Shown here piece by piece: positions 1 to 12,695 of a stretch of 64,000 nt of DNA (positions are counted from its first letter, which is position 1; each line of letters begins with the position of its first letter). The stretch is from Rhexocercosporidium sp. MPI-PUGE-AT-0058 (lineage: Eukaryota; Ascomycota; Leotiomycetes; Helotiales): contig JAGTJL010000014.1 of the NCBI GenBank assembly GCA_020746875.1, forward strand, positions 62,001-126,000, given 5' to 3'. The notes beneath the pieces were generated by a model that made no database searches, was not told the origin of the DNA, and saw only the letters and a program-made list of their open reading frames with translations. Made by a program: the position numbers and the translations under genes.

Positions 1-3000
1 AATTACGCAATAGCTAATTAAGTATTTAATATACCCTTTAAAGTTAACCTTAAAGCTTCTTTTATTATAAAGAGTTTGTCGGTCTTTAATTATTACGTAA
101 GCTTTAGCGCTATACGTAAAAATATTACTTTAATTAAGCCTTAAATCGACTAACAGTCTCTTTACTACCTTTAAGTCGTATTATTAAAAATACTATTTAA
201 ATTATATCTTTAACGTCTAACCCCTAGATTCCGCCCCCCCTTTTACACCAAAACTCACCACTTTTAATAATTGATATCTTTATGATTTATTAATAGAAAA
301 AGCTAAAATTAAAGATTTAGAATATTTTTTATATAGTATTTGTATTTTTGCATATCTTATTTATTTTGTATTACGTAATATTATAAACTAAGTATTTAAA
401 ATCGAAAAACTTTCTCTCATACAAATTTGGTGTAAAAATGAATTTTCTTGTTTTTTTAATAACTTTTATAATTATTAGCGTAAGAACTTAAAACTTATAG
501 TTAAAGTGCATTCTATTTAAGACTTAAAGATTCTCGAGTTTAAACCTAATTCTATTAATAATCATTATAAAATTAAGTAAAGTATTCAGCACTATACAAA
601 TAATTTGTATGAGAGAAATTAATTACTTAAATAAAAAGCAACTACTAATACAATTACTTTAAAACTCTTAAAACTTAAAGGTCTATATATAATCTTTATT
701 TGATTTAAATCTTATATAATTATATAAAATATTAAAAACGTTATTAGTAGGTGAAATTTGGTGTTTTTTATATGTAAAAACTTAAATTTAATATTACGTA
801 ATAATTTACAATCTAAATTATTTTTGTCTTTGTAAACCTAGCCTATACATGCTAATAAATACAAATATCAAAAATTTATTGCTTTTTATTAATTAATTAT
901 AAAGATATTAATGCCTTAAAATCGCGATTTTTGGTGTAAAAGGCGGGCGGAATCTAGGGGTGGGCGGAATCTAGGGGTTAGACGTTAGCACTTCGTTTAG
1001 CGATTACATAGCTTTTTTAATAAATAGCGACATATTATAAAAATACGTAATTATTAAAATAGCTTCCGGCTATAACTTAAATAATAAATTAATACTTATT
1101 ATTATTTTTAAGGCTTTAGCAATAAGCTCTCCGCTAATTCTCTTTACACCCCCATTTAACTCATGCGTATAAACCGGAGTAGGCTTTAGCTCTATGCTAC
1201 TATTTAATGCCTATTAATTGTACTTTATTTAGTATTTTATGTTAATTACCGACGTGTCGTTATTAAACTTGATTCTATATATAATAAAGCCGTATTAGCG
1301 TTTAATCCATATTTTAAACGTCTTAAGTACGCCTATAACAAAGTCTTAGGATTTATTAATAAGCGTAAATGCAAAAAGCTTTCTATTATATTTGTCTTTA
1401 ATTAATAATAATTAATATGTCTTATTATAACTTATAAAGTAATTAAATAAGTCCTATGCGATTTTAAAGAAAAGTCTTAGGGACTTATTATTTAACTTTT
1501 TGCGTAATAATTATTAACTTAAATATATTATAATATAACTTTCGCATTTTATACGCGTGATTCTATTAATTTAAATATTATATATATGTTTTATTAAAGC
1601 TTTTAAAGTCATTTTACCGAAGTGACCGGCGCGTAAGTGCTATATTTGTATTATGTCGCTCTGAGGTCGTAGGAAACTACGTATTAATTAAAAAGTATAC
1701 TTTTTAAGAAAGTATAGTCGTTTATTAATTATTAAGTATATTATTACAGTAAGAGATTTACGAGCTTTTATAAAGGCATATAATTATAGAGAGCGCGAGC
1801 AGTTATTAATAAGCTTATATTCAAATATTATAAGGTTTTACTTACGCTATAAGTTTCTTATTATATAATTATTTTTAGCACTGCCTACTCGTAAAGTCGT
1901 ATTAATATTATTATACCATACCTTCGACTATGCGAGGAAGCTCTTAAAAATAATATTAACGTTAAACCCTTTTATAATAACTACGTTACTTAATATTAAA
2001 TTCTAAGTATATAATCCTTTAAGATTATATAAAGCGTTTTCGAAAATACGTATACCCTTATTAATAATTAACAAACTTAAAGTATTAATATTAATTATGT
2101 CTCCTATAATACGTTTAAAACTACCGAGGACGAATTTATTAATGCTATTAATTAAGTAAGTAGCACTATAATTGTCGATAAAAGTGTTATTTAATAAAGG
2201 GTAACGTTAAAATTTCATAATAATATAAATGCTAAGACTTAAAGTACTGTCGCAAAGTATGTCGTCGAGAAGCTTTGGGTCGATTACAGCTATATTAATA
2301 TTTAAATTATTCTATAGAGCTTTACCTTTACCTTTATTACTTATAAGTACAGCGGCATTAGTTAATTTGGCATTTATAGTAGGTTTAAAGTTATTATTAT
2401 AATTAACTCCGGTGATTTTGGCGACTATTATATATTTTCATTTTTCTTTAATTATAACTGTTTTAAGTTCTTTAAAGTTTATAGTTTTTAACTTTTTATA
2501 AATTATTAATACCTTATTAATATTTAATATATACTTTATGCCTTTAAAAGTCGTTCCGTTAATTATATAACGTAGTCTTTAACACTTAAGCGGCTTAAAG
2601 AAATGCTTATTATTTATGCCGTATAAACATAAACTACCTTAGCCTCGAGAGCAAGATTTATTAAAGCTTATATTTAACGCATTAATATTAATTCTTTTAA
2701 GGGTTAAATATTAACCGCCTCCTTCTCCTTAACGCCTAAGCTTCCTAAACATAATATGCTCTTAGTCTATACCGAGGAGCACTTATATATAATTATTAAA
2801 AGTAAACTTATACTCTTTTCTAAGTTAGTCGTCGCATATAACCGTATTAAGAATAAGATTTGCTTAATTTAAGTATATATAAGCTCCCACCGCACGTAGC
2901 CACTTCTTTAGAGCCACAATGCCTTTAACGTCAAATATGTCGTACGCCTTAATATTCCTATAAGCCTTTAAAAAGTCTCTTATTTATTAATTAACGTTAA

Positions 3001-3960
3001 CTTTTCCTTTATATATTTTCTTTAAAACCTTCTTATATTCCGTGACTATAATAGTAAAAACCAACGATTTTAATAATATTATATCGCGCTAAAGTATACT
3101 AATTAACGATTATATACTTAATTCGCTTTTGCCGACTAATTCCCTAATCGCAAAGTCTAAAAGTAAATCGTCCACCGTTTTAAAGAGTCAATTATATAAA
3201 GTCATATATTTATTGTTTTAACTCGTCCATTTAGCCAGCGTATATTAATACTCCTTAGCTTATATTATATAAATTTATTATATTTTTATAATTGTCGAGT
3301 AAAAAAGTAGACTAGCTTTTTCTAAACTTATTCCTTTTATTAAGGCATTTTTATTAAACGATTTAAGCGTTAAAAACGACTATAAGTTTATTACTTTTTA
3401 AGCTATAACATTAGCGTAATACTAGTCTAACTATATCTTTACCACTTATTAAGCGGTGCTCTTAAGCGTTAGAGCCTTTAGTCGGAGTTCTAGAATATAA
3501 CTTATTATAAAAGCTATAGGATTTATTATATTTAATATACTTATAAACGTAATATAGAAATTTAATCGCAGGTATTATGTCGCCTAATCCTTCCGTGCCT
3601 TTAAGGTATAGTCCGTAAGTAGTTTTAAGAGTAATATTATTTATTTAAAATATATTAATAATATAACGTCAAAAATATTTAATAGTTTAAGAGTTATCGA
3701 CGAATTTAAAGAGTTGCGACAGCTTCTAAATAGCGGTGTAAAATGCCTTTATAAAGTCACGTCGGCGTGTATATACGATTAAGAAGCTTTTTATAGCTCA
3801 CGGGGCTTATAATTATTGTGTAATATACCTTAAGGCTTTATAAAGGCAAATATTAATTTAATTAAAGGCTACGTAGTTGCGTATATAATTGTTATTATAT
3901 TATTATATATAGCGCATTCAAGCTCCCTTAATAAGAGAGCTTACTAGCGCCATGGTTTTG
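1..3960 (-). mobile_element. RIP-degraded Ty1/copia retrotransposon relic (gag-PR-INT), interrupted by a MITE
   Basis: Read on the minus strand, this is a copia polyprotein in the expected order, broken by many stops. A CX2CX4HX4C-like zinc knuckle lies near 2,620-2,570. A protease-like stretch follows (about 2,300-1,860) that ends in conserved text similar to NVVIIKGFNVNI. Then comes a GAG-pre-integrase motif (HLRAGHFGK...KCESY, about 1,640-1,500). The C-terminal integrase segment (AKAYVIIKDRQTLYNKRSF, then GYIKYLI) lies at about 120-1, beyond the MITE at 211-987, so the MITE sits inside the integrase. The gag N-terminus is near 3,900. No LTR pair was found, and the RT would lie left of the window. 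Family assignment is by motif reading. It rests on established copia domain order, and the boundaries are approximate. Confidence 0.75.
211..987. repeat. MITE-like element with 26-bp perfect terminal inverted repeats
   Basis: Bases 211-236 and 962-987 are perfect 26-bp inverted repeats (TAACGTCTAACCCC... against ...GGGGTTAGACGTTA). The similarity continues imperfectly inward for about 80 bp through a TTTTACACCAAAA motif. The right end carries a second tandem copy of GGGCGGAATCTAGGGG (945-960). If TA is taken as the target duplication, the outer 7 bp on each side form a palindrome that may belong to the target. There is no coding capacity. The TIRs keep G+C while the interior is AT-rich. A TA target and short size would fit a Tc1/mariner-type MITE, but that is inference. 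Confidence 0.75.
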
Positions 3961-4009
3961 GTAGCCTTAATTGGGCTCGCTTAACCAACCAACCATAACC
4001 TACACGACA

Positions 4010-5200
4010 CATACGCTATTATTTACCGAACGGTTTTAAATAAAACGGAATAATAATAAAAGTTAATTACGTATTTTACAGACTTAAGGATTTACCGGCG
4101 CTATAATATGGTGACTTTATTTATACTTTAATAACTTTAAGGTTAATTGCTTATAAAAAGGAGCTTTACATATATATAAATAAGTAATATACGGTATTTA
4201 TAATATTTTATATTAACAATATTTAAGTGCTTTATTATATTTCGGCTTTTAAAAACGCTAAATTAATTATTAACGGCTTAAATACAATATATAAGCTTAC
4301 CGGAGGAGAGTAAGCGGAGTAATTCTTAGGCGTTTATATTATTAAAAATCGATTAGCGAAGACTATTTCTTTAATATATAATACTTATATTTAAAAGATT
4401 ACTTTTTAATTTAAGTTAATAAATGGAAATTACCTAAGTATATTATTATCTTAAGTCGAGCTACTAAAGAATTAAGAATAAGCTATTTTAATTTAAATTA
4501 AGGAATTTTAAGAAAAAGTTAAATTAATACTTTATATTATAATTATATTACGTGTAAACGTCGCTTTTACTATTTTAAAGCTTTTTTACTTCTTAATTAA
4601 TCTTTCCCGAGAGCATTTAATTATAATTAATTAAATAATTCATTACTTTTTTAATATTTGTTTTTTAGCGATTACTTATAATTATAAGCTGCATAACTCT
4701 TACTTTATAATAATATTAAATACTTCTTTTACGGACGATATTAAGATAAGGCGATCTTTTAATAAATATATTTTTATATTTTTTAAAAGTTTAATTTTTT
4801 AAAAAATAACTTTATAAAATATAATTATTATATTTATAATATAAACAGAACTTCTTAGAGTTAAGCGCACCGATAAGGAACTTATAGTATTTCAGCGATT
4901 CTTTTAAAAATTACGCTTTAATATAAGAGTAACTTAAATAATTTTCTGTAATAATTAATACACAATTTAATTAATTATTAGTAAAAATTAGCGTATTTTT
5001 ATTAAGTTGCGCTACGTTAATATTCAGAATATATAATTGCGTTAAGAGTTTTAGAAAAGTACTTTTATAATAAAATATTTTTTTATAAATTATATATTAA
5101 TTAATAAACTTATTAAAAACTTCTTTCGGCAGAAATTTAAAGTATTTATTACTCTTATTAACTTAGTAAATATTCGTATTTAACTAAAGTAACTCTTTTA
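4010..5200 (+). mobile_element. RIP-degraded Ty1/copia RT-RNase H relic
   Basis: The plus strand reads as the C-terminal half of a copia pol. The RT box, normally YVDD, reads YINN (about 4,208-4,220). It is followed by EFLGV-like text (about 4,320) and TISLIQ-type text (about 4,365-4,400). RNase H and tail motifs follow: a TRPD-like segment, an ASDASFAD-like segment, then a degraded PADGLTK-type end near 5,120. It is in opposite orientation to the copia relic on its left, so it is a separate copy or family. Upstream domains are absent. The junction near 3,960-4,010 includes a short less-mutated stretch with an AAGCTCCCTTAATAAGAGAGCTT-type hairpin at about 3,914-3,936. A 3' LTR was not identified. 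Confidence 0.7.
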
Positions 5201-5399
5201 AGAGACTCGCTTTAAAGCAGTCTTTTATATATATTCTTTACTTTTTATTTATTCTTAAAGTGATTATATAATAAGCATATCTTTTAAATAAAAAGCTTTA
5301 TTTATATTATTATATATTTTTTTATAAAATTCTCTTTTATAAATTTCTATTTATAAATTTTTATTTATAATTTTATTTTATTAAAGATTAATTAAGCTT

Positions 5400-6115
5400 A
5401 AGAGTATAAATTATTATATTTTAAAGAATTAATTACTTTTAACGATTCTTTAATTTAAAGGCAAACGTAAGCTTTAGTTTTTAAAATATAAGGGGATATT
5501 TAAAGAATAAGAAGTTCTTAAACCTTAGAAAATAAGAGAGCAGCTTATTTATTAAAAAGTAAAAGACTTAAAACCTCCTAAATTAACTCGCTTAAAGCAT
5601 TAGTTATTATATTAATTAGCTCTTTAACGCGAGTAACTTGAGCCTCTTATTTAAGAGTAAAAATAACTCCACGAGTAAATATAACTTAAAAGGCTAGAAT
5701 ATTAAGGTTTAGATTATAGGCGCGAGTAGCTCCGGTAATAGCCTTAGCAGCAGCAGCGCGAGCAGCTTTAGTAATAATAGCAGTAATAAGATAATTAGCT
5801 GCTCCTTTACTATTCTTCTTAATAAAGAAAGCACTTGCAGCGGTAATAATCTTCTCTTTAATAATACGAGTATAAGTTATAAAAGCAGCTAAAAGCTCTT
5901 TTTCTTTTTTTAAAAAATTAATTAAATTAATTTAATTTTTTAAAAATAAAGTAAATAATTTACTATTCTTTTTATTATTATTATTTTTATTATTACCTTT
6001 AAATCTACTAATAGCTCCTGGAGTAACTCTATTATTAAAACTAATAATAGCGCTAGCAGTAGCAGCTCCACTAATATTATTACTCTTAAGAGCGGCACAG
6101 ACCGGGATTCTTAAT
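5400..6115 (-). mobile_element. Gag-like relic following a minus-strand LTR
   Basis: From about 6,090 down to 5,560 the minus strand gives a long Ala/Lys/Asn-rich reading frame with few stops. It opens with NNISGAATASAI, includes RFKGNN and later AARAAAAKAITGATRAYN, and ends with VTRVKELINIITNALSELI. It begins about 25 bp after the minus-strand end of the LTR at 6,116-7,120, as a gag gene would follow a 5' LTR and primer-binding site. I infer a retrotransposon gag; the superfamily is not certain. The part towards 5,200 is AT-rich sequence with no readable domain. The rest of this element is missing. Confidence 0.5.
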
Positions 6116-7120
6116 TGTTTTAGCTTTTAAAAAAAATTAATAATAAATTAAAAAGCGAACGAAAAAGGAGTAGTTAAATCGACTTATTTTTTATTAACTT
6201 TATTTTTTAACGTATTATAATATATAAGAAAAAGAGCCTAAGTAATAGTAAGAGTAATTACGCATTTATAACCGGATAAATAAACGAAGCAATAAATATT
6301 CTTTTTAACGGTATTATAATATTAATTGCTACTTTTCATTTAAAAGGCGCTATTAATATAGCTTAAATAGATTATTATATAAGCATTTACTAGCTGCTTT
6401 AAAGCCCGAGAAGCAGCAGCAGCACGGCGAGAAGCGGAAGTAAAGACGGGAGCAGTCGATAATTATACTTTAATAACGACTTTCTTTTTATTATTAATAA
6501 TAACCTTAACTTATTATAAGTTAACGGTTATTTTTTAATTAATTAATTTTTAATTAATTAATCTTTGATTAATAAATCGAAATTAATAAATTAAAAATCG
6601 AGCCACTTATTTTATTTTAATAAGTAAATTATCGTTTTATTATAACGATTTTAGCGGAGCGCTTAAAGACATTTATAATATCGAAAGGAGCAGTTAATTA
6701 GTTAATTAATTAATAAATTAATTAAGTAGTAAATCGAGAGCAGTCGATTTATAAATTATTAAGTATTTATAAGTTTAAGTTTAATAAGAAAATCGTTAGT
6801 TTATATAATTAAGTTGTTTATTTAATTATTATATATAAGTGAATTTATTTACTTAATTCTTTCTTATTATTTACTCTCGCTTAATATAGTTAATTATAAT
6901 AATAATAGCTTATTATTATTAATTACTTAGGGGGTGTATTATATAAGCACGGGCAGCTGCTCTTTTAGTACTACACGTGACTTAATTAGGTTCTATTACT
7001 ATAGACCGCTTTTAAGAGAATAACTGTTTTCTCTTAATTTTAGGAGCTTTAAGAATAATAATTAATCACTTTAATTTAATTATAACTACTTATAGTGCTT
7101 TAATCCACTTCTACACCACA
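6116..7120 (-). repeat. Long terminal repeat X, copy 1 (about 1,005 bp)
   Basis: A near-identical 1-kb sequence recurs at 11,696-12,695 in the same orientation. The two differ mostly by C/T and G/A changes. On the minus strand the repeat starts TGTGGTGTAGAAGTGG and ends GCTAAAACA, so it has TG...CA ends. A gag-like frame follows directly, which supports a 5' LTR in minus orientation. On its other side it cuts straight into a gypsy reverse transcriptase frame at 7,121. No target duplication is visible. Confidence 0.65.
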
Positions 7121-10100
7121 GAACCTTAATAAAGGGTTTATTAAAATAAATTAAAGTCCTTTCGCTTCTTCCGTTCTTTTTATAAAGAAAAGCAATAAAG
7201 AGTTACGTTTTTATATTAATTATTATTATTTAAATACGTTAACGCAAAAGGACTTATATTTTATACCGAGAATTAATAAGCTCTTTTCCCGCGTGTCGAA
7301 AGCTAAAGTATTTATTAAACTCGATATTCAGGCCGTATTTAATCGTATTTAAATAGACCCCGAGTCGGAAGAATATATAATCTATTATATTAAATATAAG
7401 ACTTATAAATATAAAATATTACTTTTTAGACTTTATAACGGATTAAGCACGTATTAACGTTATATAAACAACGTATTACTAAATTATTTAAACGACTTTT
7501 ATATAATATATTTTAATAATATTTTAATTTATTTAAAATTAATAAAAAAGTATAAAGAATACGTTAAAATAATTCTAAAACGGCTTATAAAAGCTAACTT
7601 ATAAATTAATATTAAGAAGTATGAATTTCACGTTACCCGTATTAAATACTTAAGTTATATCGTAATTATAAAAGGAATTAAAGCCGACTTCAAAAAAAGA
7701 AAAACTATTATAAAATTAAAAATACTTAAAGATTATTATAATAACGAAGTCTTTCTTAAGTTTTTACGGTTTTTATTAATAATTTATTCGTAATTTTAAA
7801 CTTATCGCGAAGCTTTTTTTTACGCTTATTTAATTTATAGTTCTTTAAAATTAAATAAAAAAATATAAAAAAGTTTTTAAAGAGTTATAAAATTAATTAT
7901 TAATTATATAAAAGATTTATTATTTTAATTCCGACTTATTAACGCGATTAAAAACCGACGCTTTTAATAAAGTAATTATAGACATAATTTCTTAATAATA
8001 CGCTAACAGATTATAATACTTCTTAAGATTTTATTTTTACGTTTTAAATAATTATAAGCTTAATTAAGAAATCTACGATAAAAAACTTTATGTAATTATG
8101 AGATTATTTTATAAATAACGTCTTAAATTTATATTTATTCGGACCAGACTCGGAGTATATTCGGACCACTAATCCTTAAAATATTTTATAATAATAAAAA
8201 TCCTTATAAATAAATAAGCTCGATGAATGGAATTCTTATTTAATTTTAATTTTTAAATTATATATACGTTAAGTAAATAAAATCAAAAAGCTAATATTTT
8301 TAATCGGAAAAAATAAGACTTAAAAGTTTAAGAAAAAGTAAAGTTAAATAGCTGATTTAAAGTCTTATTTGCGCTTAATCGCCTTAATCTTAAAATTAAT
8401 ACGAAATTAACGGATAAGTTTATAATTAACGTTATTTTTTTTTATTTTTTTTTTTTAAAAAACGGAAAACGCTATTAACGATTCGACTTTAAAATTATTT
8501 AAAATTTTATTTAATTTTATTAAAAAGCTTTATTAAAATAATTATAAGTCTTTTATAAAAGAATAAAAGTCCTTACTTAAGGATTATATAATAACAGACG
8601 GACTTTTATACTTTAAAAGCTATTTATATATATAAAAGAATACCTCGTTATATATTAAATTAATCCGAAAAGCTTATAATTAGCCGTTTATAATACATTT
8701 AAGTAAAAAGAAGACTTATTAACTCCTTATTCTTAAATATTATTAATTCGGAATAGGTTCGGACTGCTTTTAATATATAAGAAATTGCAGAGCTTATTAA
8801 TACTTTTACTTTAAATAAATTAAGTAATAAGAATTCTTATACCTTTTACTTATTCTTATATACCTTATATAATACTTATATATAAATTATAAGGATTTTT
8901 TAAAAAATAAATATAGTTTTAACTGAATCTTAATATTTATTAACCGCCTCGAAAAGGATTCCGTTATAATTCCTTATTATTAAGATATTAACGCTTATAG
9001 TATTATTTAATTATTTATTTAATAAATTTACCGATTCGGATATATTTTAGAGATAATTATATCTGACTGCGGCGCTTAATTTATCTCCTTCTTTTAAAAA
9101 AGAATTCTGTTATATTATCGGCGTTAAGATTAAGCTTTTTATAACTTATTATAAAAAGACAAACAGATAAACGGAAATTATAAATCGCTATATCGATTAA
9201 AAGCTCAGATTATTCGTTACTTATTATTAAGATAATTAGAGTAAGTTAATACTTTTAATTAATAAAGCTTAAATATTCTTGCTTTACGAATTTATTAATA
9301 TAATTTTATATTAGCTTAAATTCGGTAGGGAATCACGTAATAACTAAGACTAGAAAACGCTTAAAGCTATTATTTTATTAAAAAAGCTTAATTACGTTAA
9401 TATAAAGAAATTAACTTAATATATAAAATAAGCGTAGAAAATTATTAAAGGAAATATATAAGCCGCTTAAGACCGTATAGCCCGCATAATAAATTAAAAA
9501 CAGAGGCTTATCGATTAGAAAGTCGGAGAAGAAGTCTTCTTATTAATTAAGAACTTTAAAAGCTATCGTCTTAATTATAAGCTTATAAATTAATAAAAAG
9601 GCTCTTTTAAGATTTTAGAAAAAATAAGCTACTTTTATAAATTAAAATTACTTATAAGCTCTTAAATATACGACGTATTTATACTAGAACTCCTTTTTAA
9701 AAACCCGAAAGACTTTTTATTAAATTAAAAAACGCTAAAACTTTCTCCGGAAGTTATCGAAGGTCAAAAAGAATAAGAAATCGAGGAAATCCTTAGTATT
9801 AAATTATACCGTAACGTACTTAAATATTAAATGAAATAATTAAGTTATAACCTTAATTTATAATAATATAATACTTTTGATTTAATAGAATCGCCTTATA
9901 AATTAAAAGATTTTTATATAGCGTATTTTAATAAACCGGGATTATCTTAAAACCTGTCCGAATAACTTAAAGCTTAAGAATTAAAGAAAGACAATTATAA
10001 TTATTTAAAAGATAATAAATTATAACTTCCTTTTAAAATAGTAAAACAACGATATTAATTAATAATTATTTACCCTTTAATTTAAAGTATTAACGGGGCC

Positions 10101-11695
10101 TTACGACCGTACCTTAATAAGGACTTAATTACTGATTTTATTATAAACGGCTACTTTTATATAAGGATTTAAAGAAAATAACGGCTATAAAAGACTACTA
10201 AAACTAATCTGAAATAAAGCCTCTTAATCCTTATTAAAGAAGTCCTTCTTTTTTTTTAATAAAAGCTCAATTAACTTATTATTTAACCTTTTATAAAAAA
10301 GGCTAAATTTCTTCTTTTTTTTCCTTTTCTTAATAATAGCAGCAGCCGCCTTACGCTTAATATTATTACGACGTATACGGCGATAAGTTATACTTATATC
10401 CTCATCTTTATTCTCCTTTCCTTCTTTATTATTAATATTATTATTACGGCAAGTTATTCTAACTATTAAAATAGCGAGGATCTGCGAAAACTTTAATAAG
10501 GCTTTTAAGTATTAAATATTAATATTATTTATAATAAACTTAACGACTTATAATAACGTTATTTAATTACTTAAATATAATATAGCGAAGAGCCCGAGTC
10601 TCTTTTAATACCGTAAACCCTAGCTCTTTTATAATCTTAAGCGCTTCCGCGGTCGTTATAAGTAATACCTCGTCGATCGATAAAGCGGCAACTTAGACTT
10701 TTATATTATCGGTAATTATTAATAACGCGTTATATTTTAGGCTTATAAATTACAAAAGTTAAAAAGTCAAAAAGTATTAATATTAAACTTATTTTAAAAG
10801 TTTTCCGGACTTTAACTTACGAGGCGGCAAAATCTTTTCTAAATTATATAATAAGCATATTTCTTCGAGCCACTCTTATTAAAGTAATAAGAGTAGCCCG
10901 GCTCCTTCGTTATCCGGCGTACGCAGCGCACGCAGCAGTTGCGGTAAGCCGCCGCTAAGGCTCCCGATAAAGTTAAAAAAAGTATTATTATAATTAGAAT
11001 TCGGATTTTATTATAAAAGTCACGGGATTTCACTTACTTATTATTATTTATTTGTTTTAATTAATTAGCTATACGTATTAATAATTATATAACGTAAATC
11101 AATAATTTAAAATAACTTATAGAAAAGTATATATTATTAAAGAAAAAAGAATTAATTCCTTAAAAAGTTTGACGTATATATGCGCTAATATAAGTAAACA
11201 AATCGATAGTTTTAAGGTAATATAATATAATAAGTAACGGATTAGATTCGGACGCTTATTTTATTAATTAAATAAATAAAAGCTCGCCCTCCTGTAATAT
11301 ATTATTTACTATTATATAAGACCTCGCTTACGCTCGCGTAACCTCGCTTAACCTCGAATAAGAGCCTTTAACACCGTAATAATATTAAACTACGACTAAT
11401 TAAAGATTAAAAATAATTTCTTTTTTAAAAAGGAGGTAATATAATAATAAGTATACTTAAGAGCTTCTTAACGAGTTAGGAAATCTAGAGGTTTAAAAGT
11501 AATTAAGTCATGCCGAGTCGGACTAATACCGGAAAGGTTTTAAAAGAGCTTATATATATGAACTTATATTTCTTTCATTTCTTCTTTTCTTTTTTATCTT
11601 TTTATTTCCTTTGTATTAAACCTATTAACTTTCGATAGCCTTAGCTAAAGTACTACCATATACTTCTTATACCGCTCTCTTGGCTAGTGTCGTTA
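7121..11695 (+). mobile_element. RIP-degraded Ty3/gypsy chromovirus pol relic (element D)
   Basis: The plus strand gives a truncated gypsy pol. RT begins abruptly with NKGFI...SVLFIKKSN (7,127-7,210). It continues with a TKLDI-like segment and a YVDD box degraded to YFNN (about 7,505-7,520). RNase H remnants follow, then an integrase (about 9,000-9,560) and a chromodomain (about 9,750-9,950, VIEGQKE*EIEEIL, then LYRNVLKY, K*L*Y). Gag, protease and the 5' LTR are absent: the RT is cut by LTR X at 7,120. Sequence from about 9,960 to 11,500 has no firm assignment; a basic minus-strand fragment lies near 10,320-10,400. The last about 190 bp, with TTATATATATGAAC and an end at CGTTACA, may be the 3' LTR, but no partner is in the window. 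Confidence 0.75.
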
Positions 11696-12695
11696 CACTT
11701 TAGCTTTTAAAAAAATTAATAATAAATTAAAAGCAAGAAAGAAGTAGTTAAATCGACTTACTGTTTTATTAACTTTATTTTCTAACGTATTATAATATAT
11801 AAGGAAAGGAGCTTAAGTAATAGCGGGAGTAATTAAGCACTTATAACTAAATAAATAAGTAAAGTAACGAGCACTTTTTTTAATAATATTATAATATTAA
11901 TTATTATTTTTTATTTAAAAAGCGCTATTAATATAACTTATATAAACTATTATATAAACACTTATTAATTGCTTTAAAGCCCGGGGAGCAGCAGCGGCAC
12001 GGCGAAGAGCGGGAGCAAGGACGGGAGCAGCCGACAATCGTGCCTTAGTAACGATTTTCTTTTTATTATTAATAATAACCTTAACTTATTATAAGTTAAT
12101 AGTTATTCTTTAATTAATTAATCTTTAATTAGTCGATCTCCGATTAATAAATTAAAATTAATAAATTAAAAATCGAGCCACTTACTTTACTTTAGCGAGT
12201 AAATCGTCGTTTTATTATAACGATTCTAGCGGAGCGCTTAAAGACACTTATAATATTAAAAGGAGTAATTAATTGATTAATTAATTAATAAATTAATTAA
12301 GTAATAAATCGAAAGCAGCCGATCTATAAGTTATTAAGTATTTATAAGTTCAGGTTTAATAAGAAAATCATTAGTTTATATAATTAAGTTATTTACTTAA
12401 TTACTATATATAAGTAAATTTATTTACTTAATTCTTTTTTATTATTTACTCTCGCTTAATACAGCTAATTATAATAATAGTAGCTTATTATTATTAATTG
12501 CCTAAAGAGTGTATCGTATAAGCACGGGCAGCTGCTCTCTTAATATTACACGTGACTTAATTAAGTTCTACTATTATAAACCGCCTTCAGGAGAATAACT
12601 GTTTTCTTTTAATTCTTAAAGCTTTTAAAATAATAATTAATCACTTTAATTTAATTACAACTGCTCGTAATACTTTAATCCACTTCTACACCACA
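11696..12695 (-). repeat. Long terminal repeat X, copy 2 (about 1,000 bp)
   Basis: This is the direct-repeat partner of 6,116-7,120. Both copies end in CTTCTACACCACA on the plus strand, and both contain the AGCACGGGCAGCTGCTCT and CACGTGACTTAATTA blocks. It is less RIP-mutated than copy 1 (for example CCGACAATCGTGCC where copy 1 has TCGATAATTATACT). It separates the 3' end of gypsy D from a minus-strand gag fragment. No gag follows it, so it behaves like a solo LTR. A target duplication is not evident. Confidence 0.65.

Noticed and set aside
5740..5830. AGCAGC-rich stretch as a microsatellite
   Set aside because: It is better explained as Ala codons of the gag-like frame on the minus strand.
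10839..11033. 64-codon minus-strand open frame in gypsy D 3' region
   Set aside because: It lies in RIP-damaged sequence, has no domain, and its low-complexity make-up fits a chance opening.
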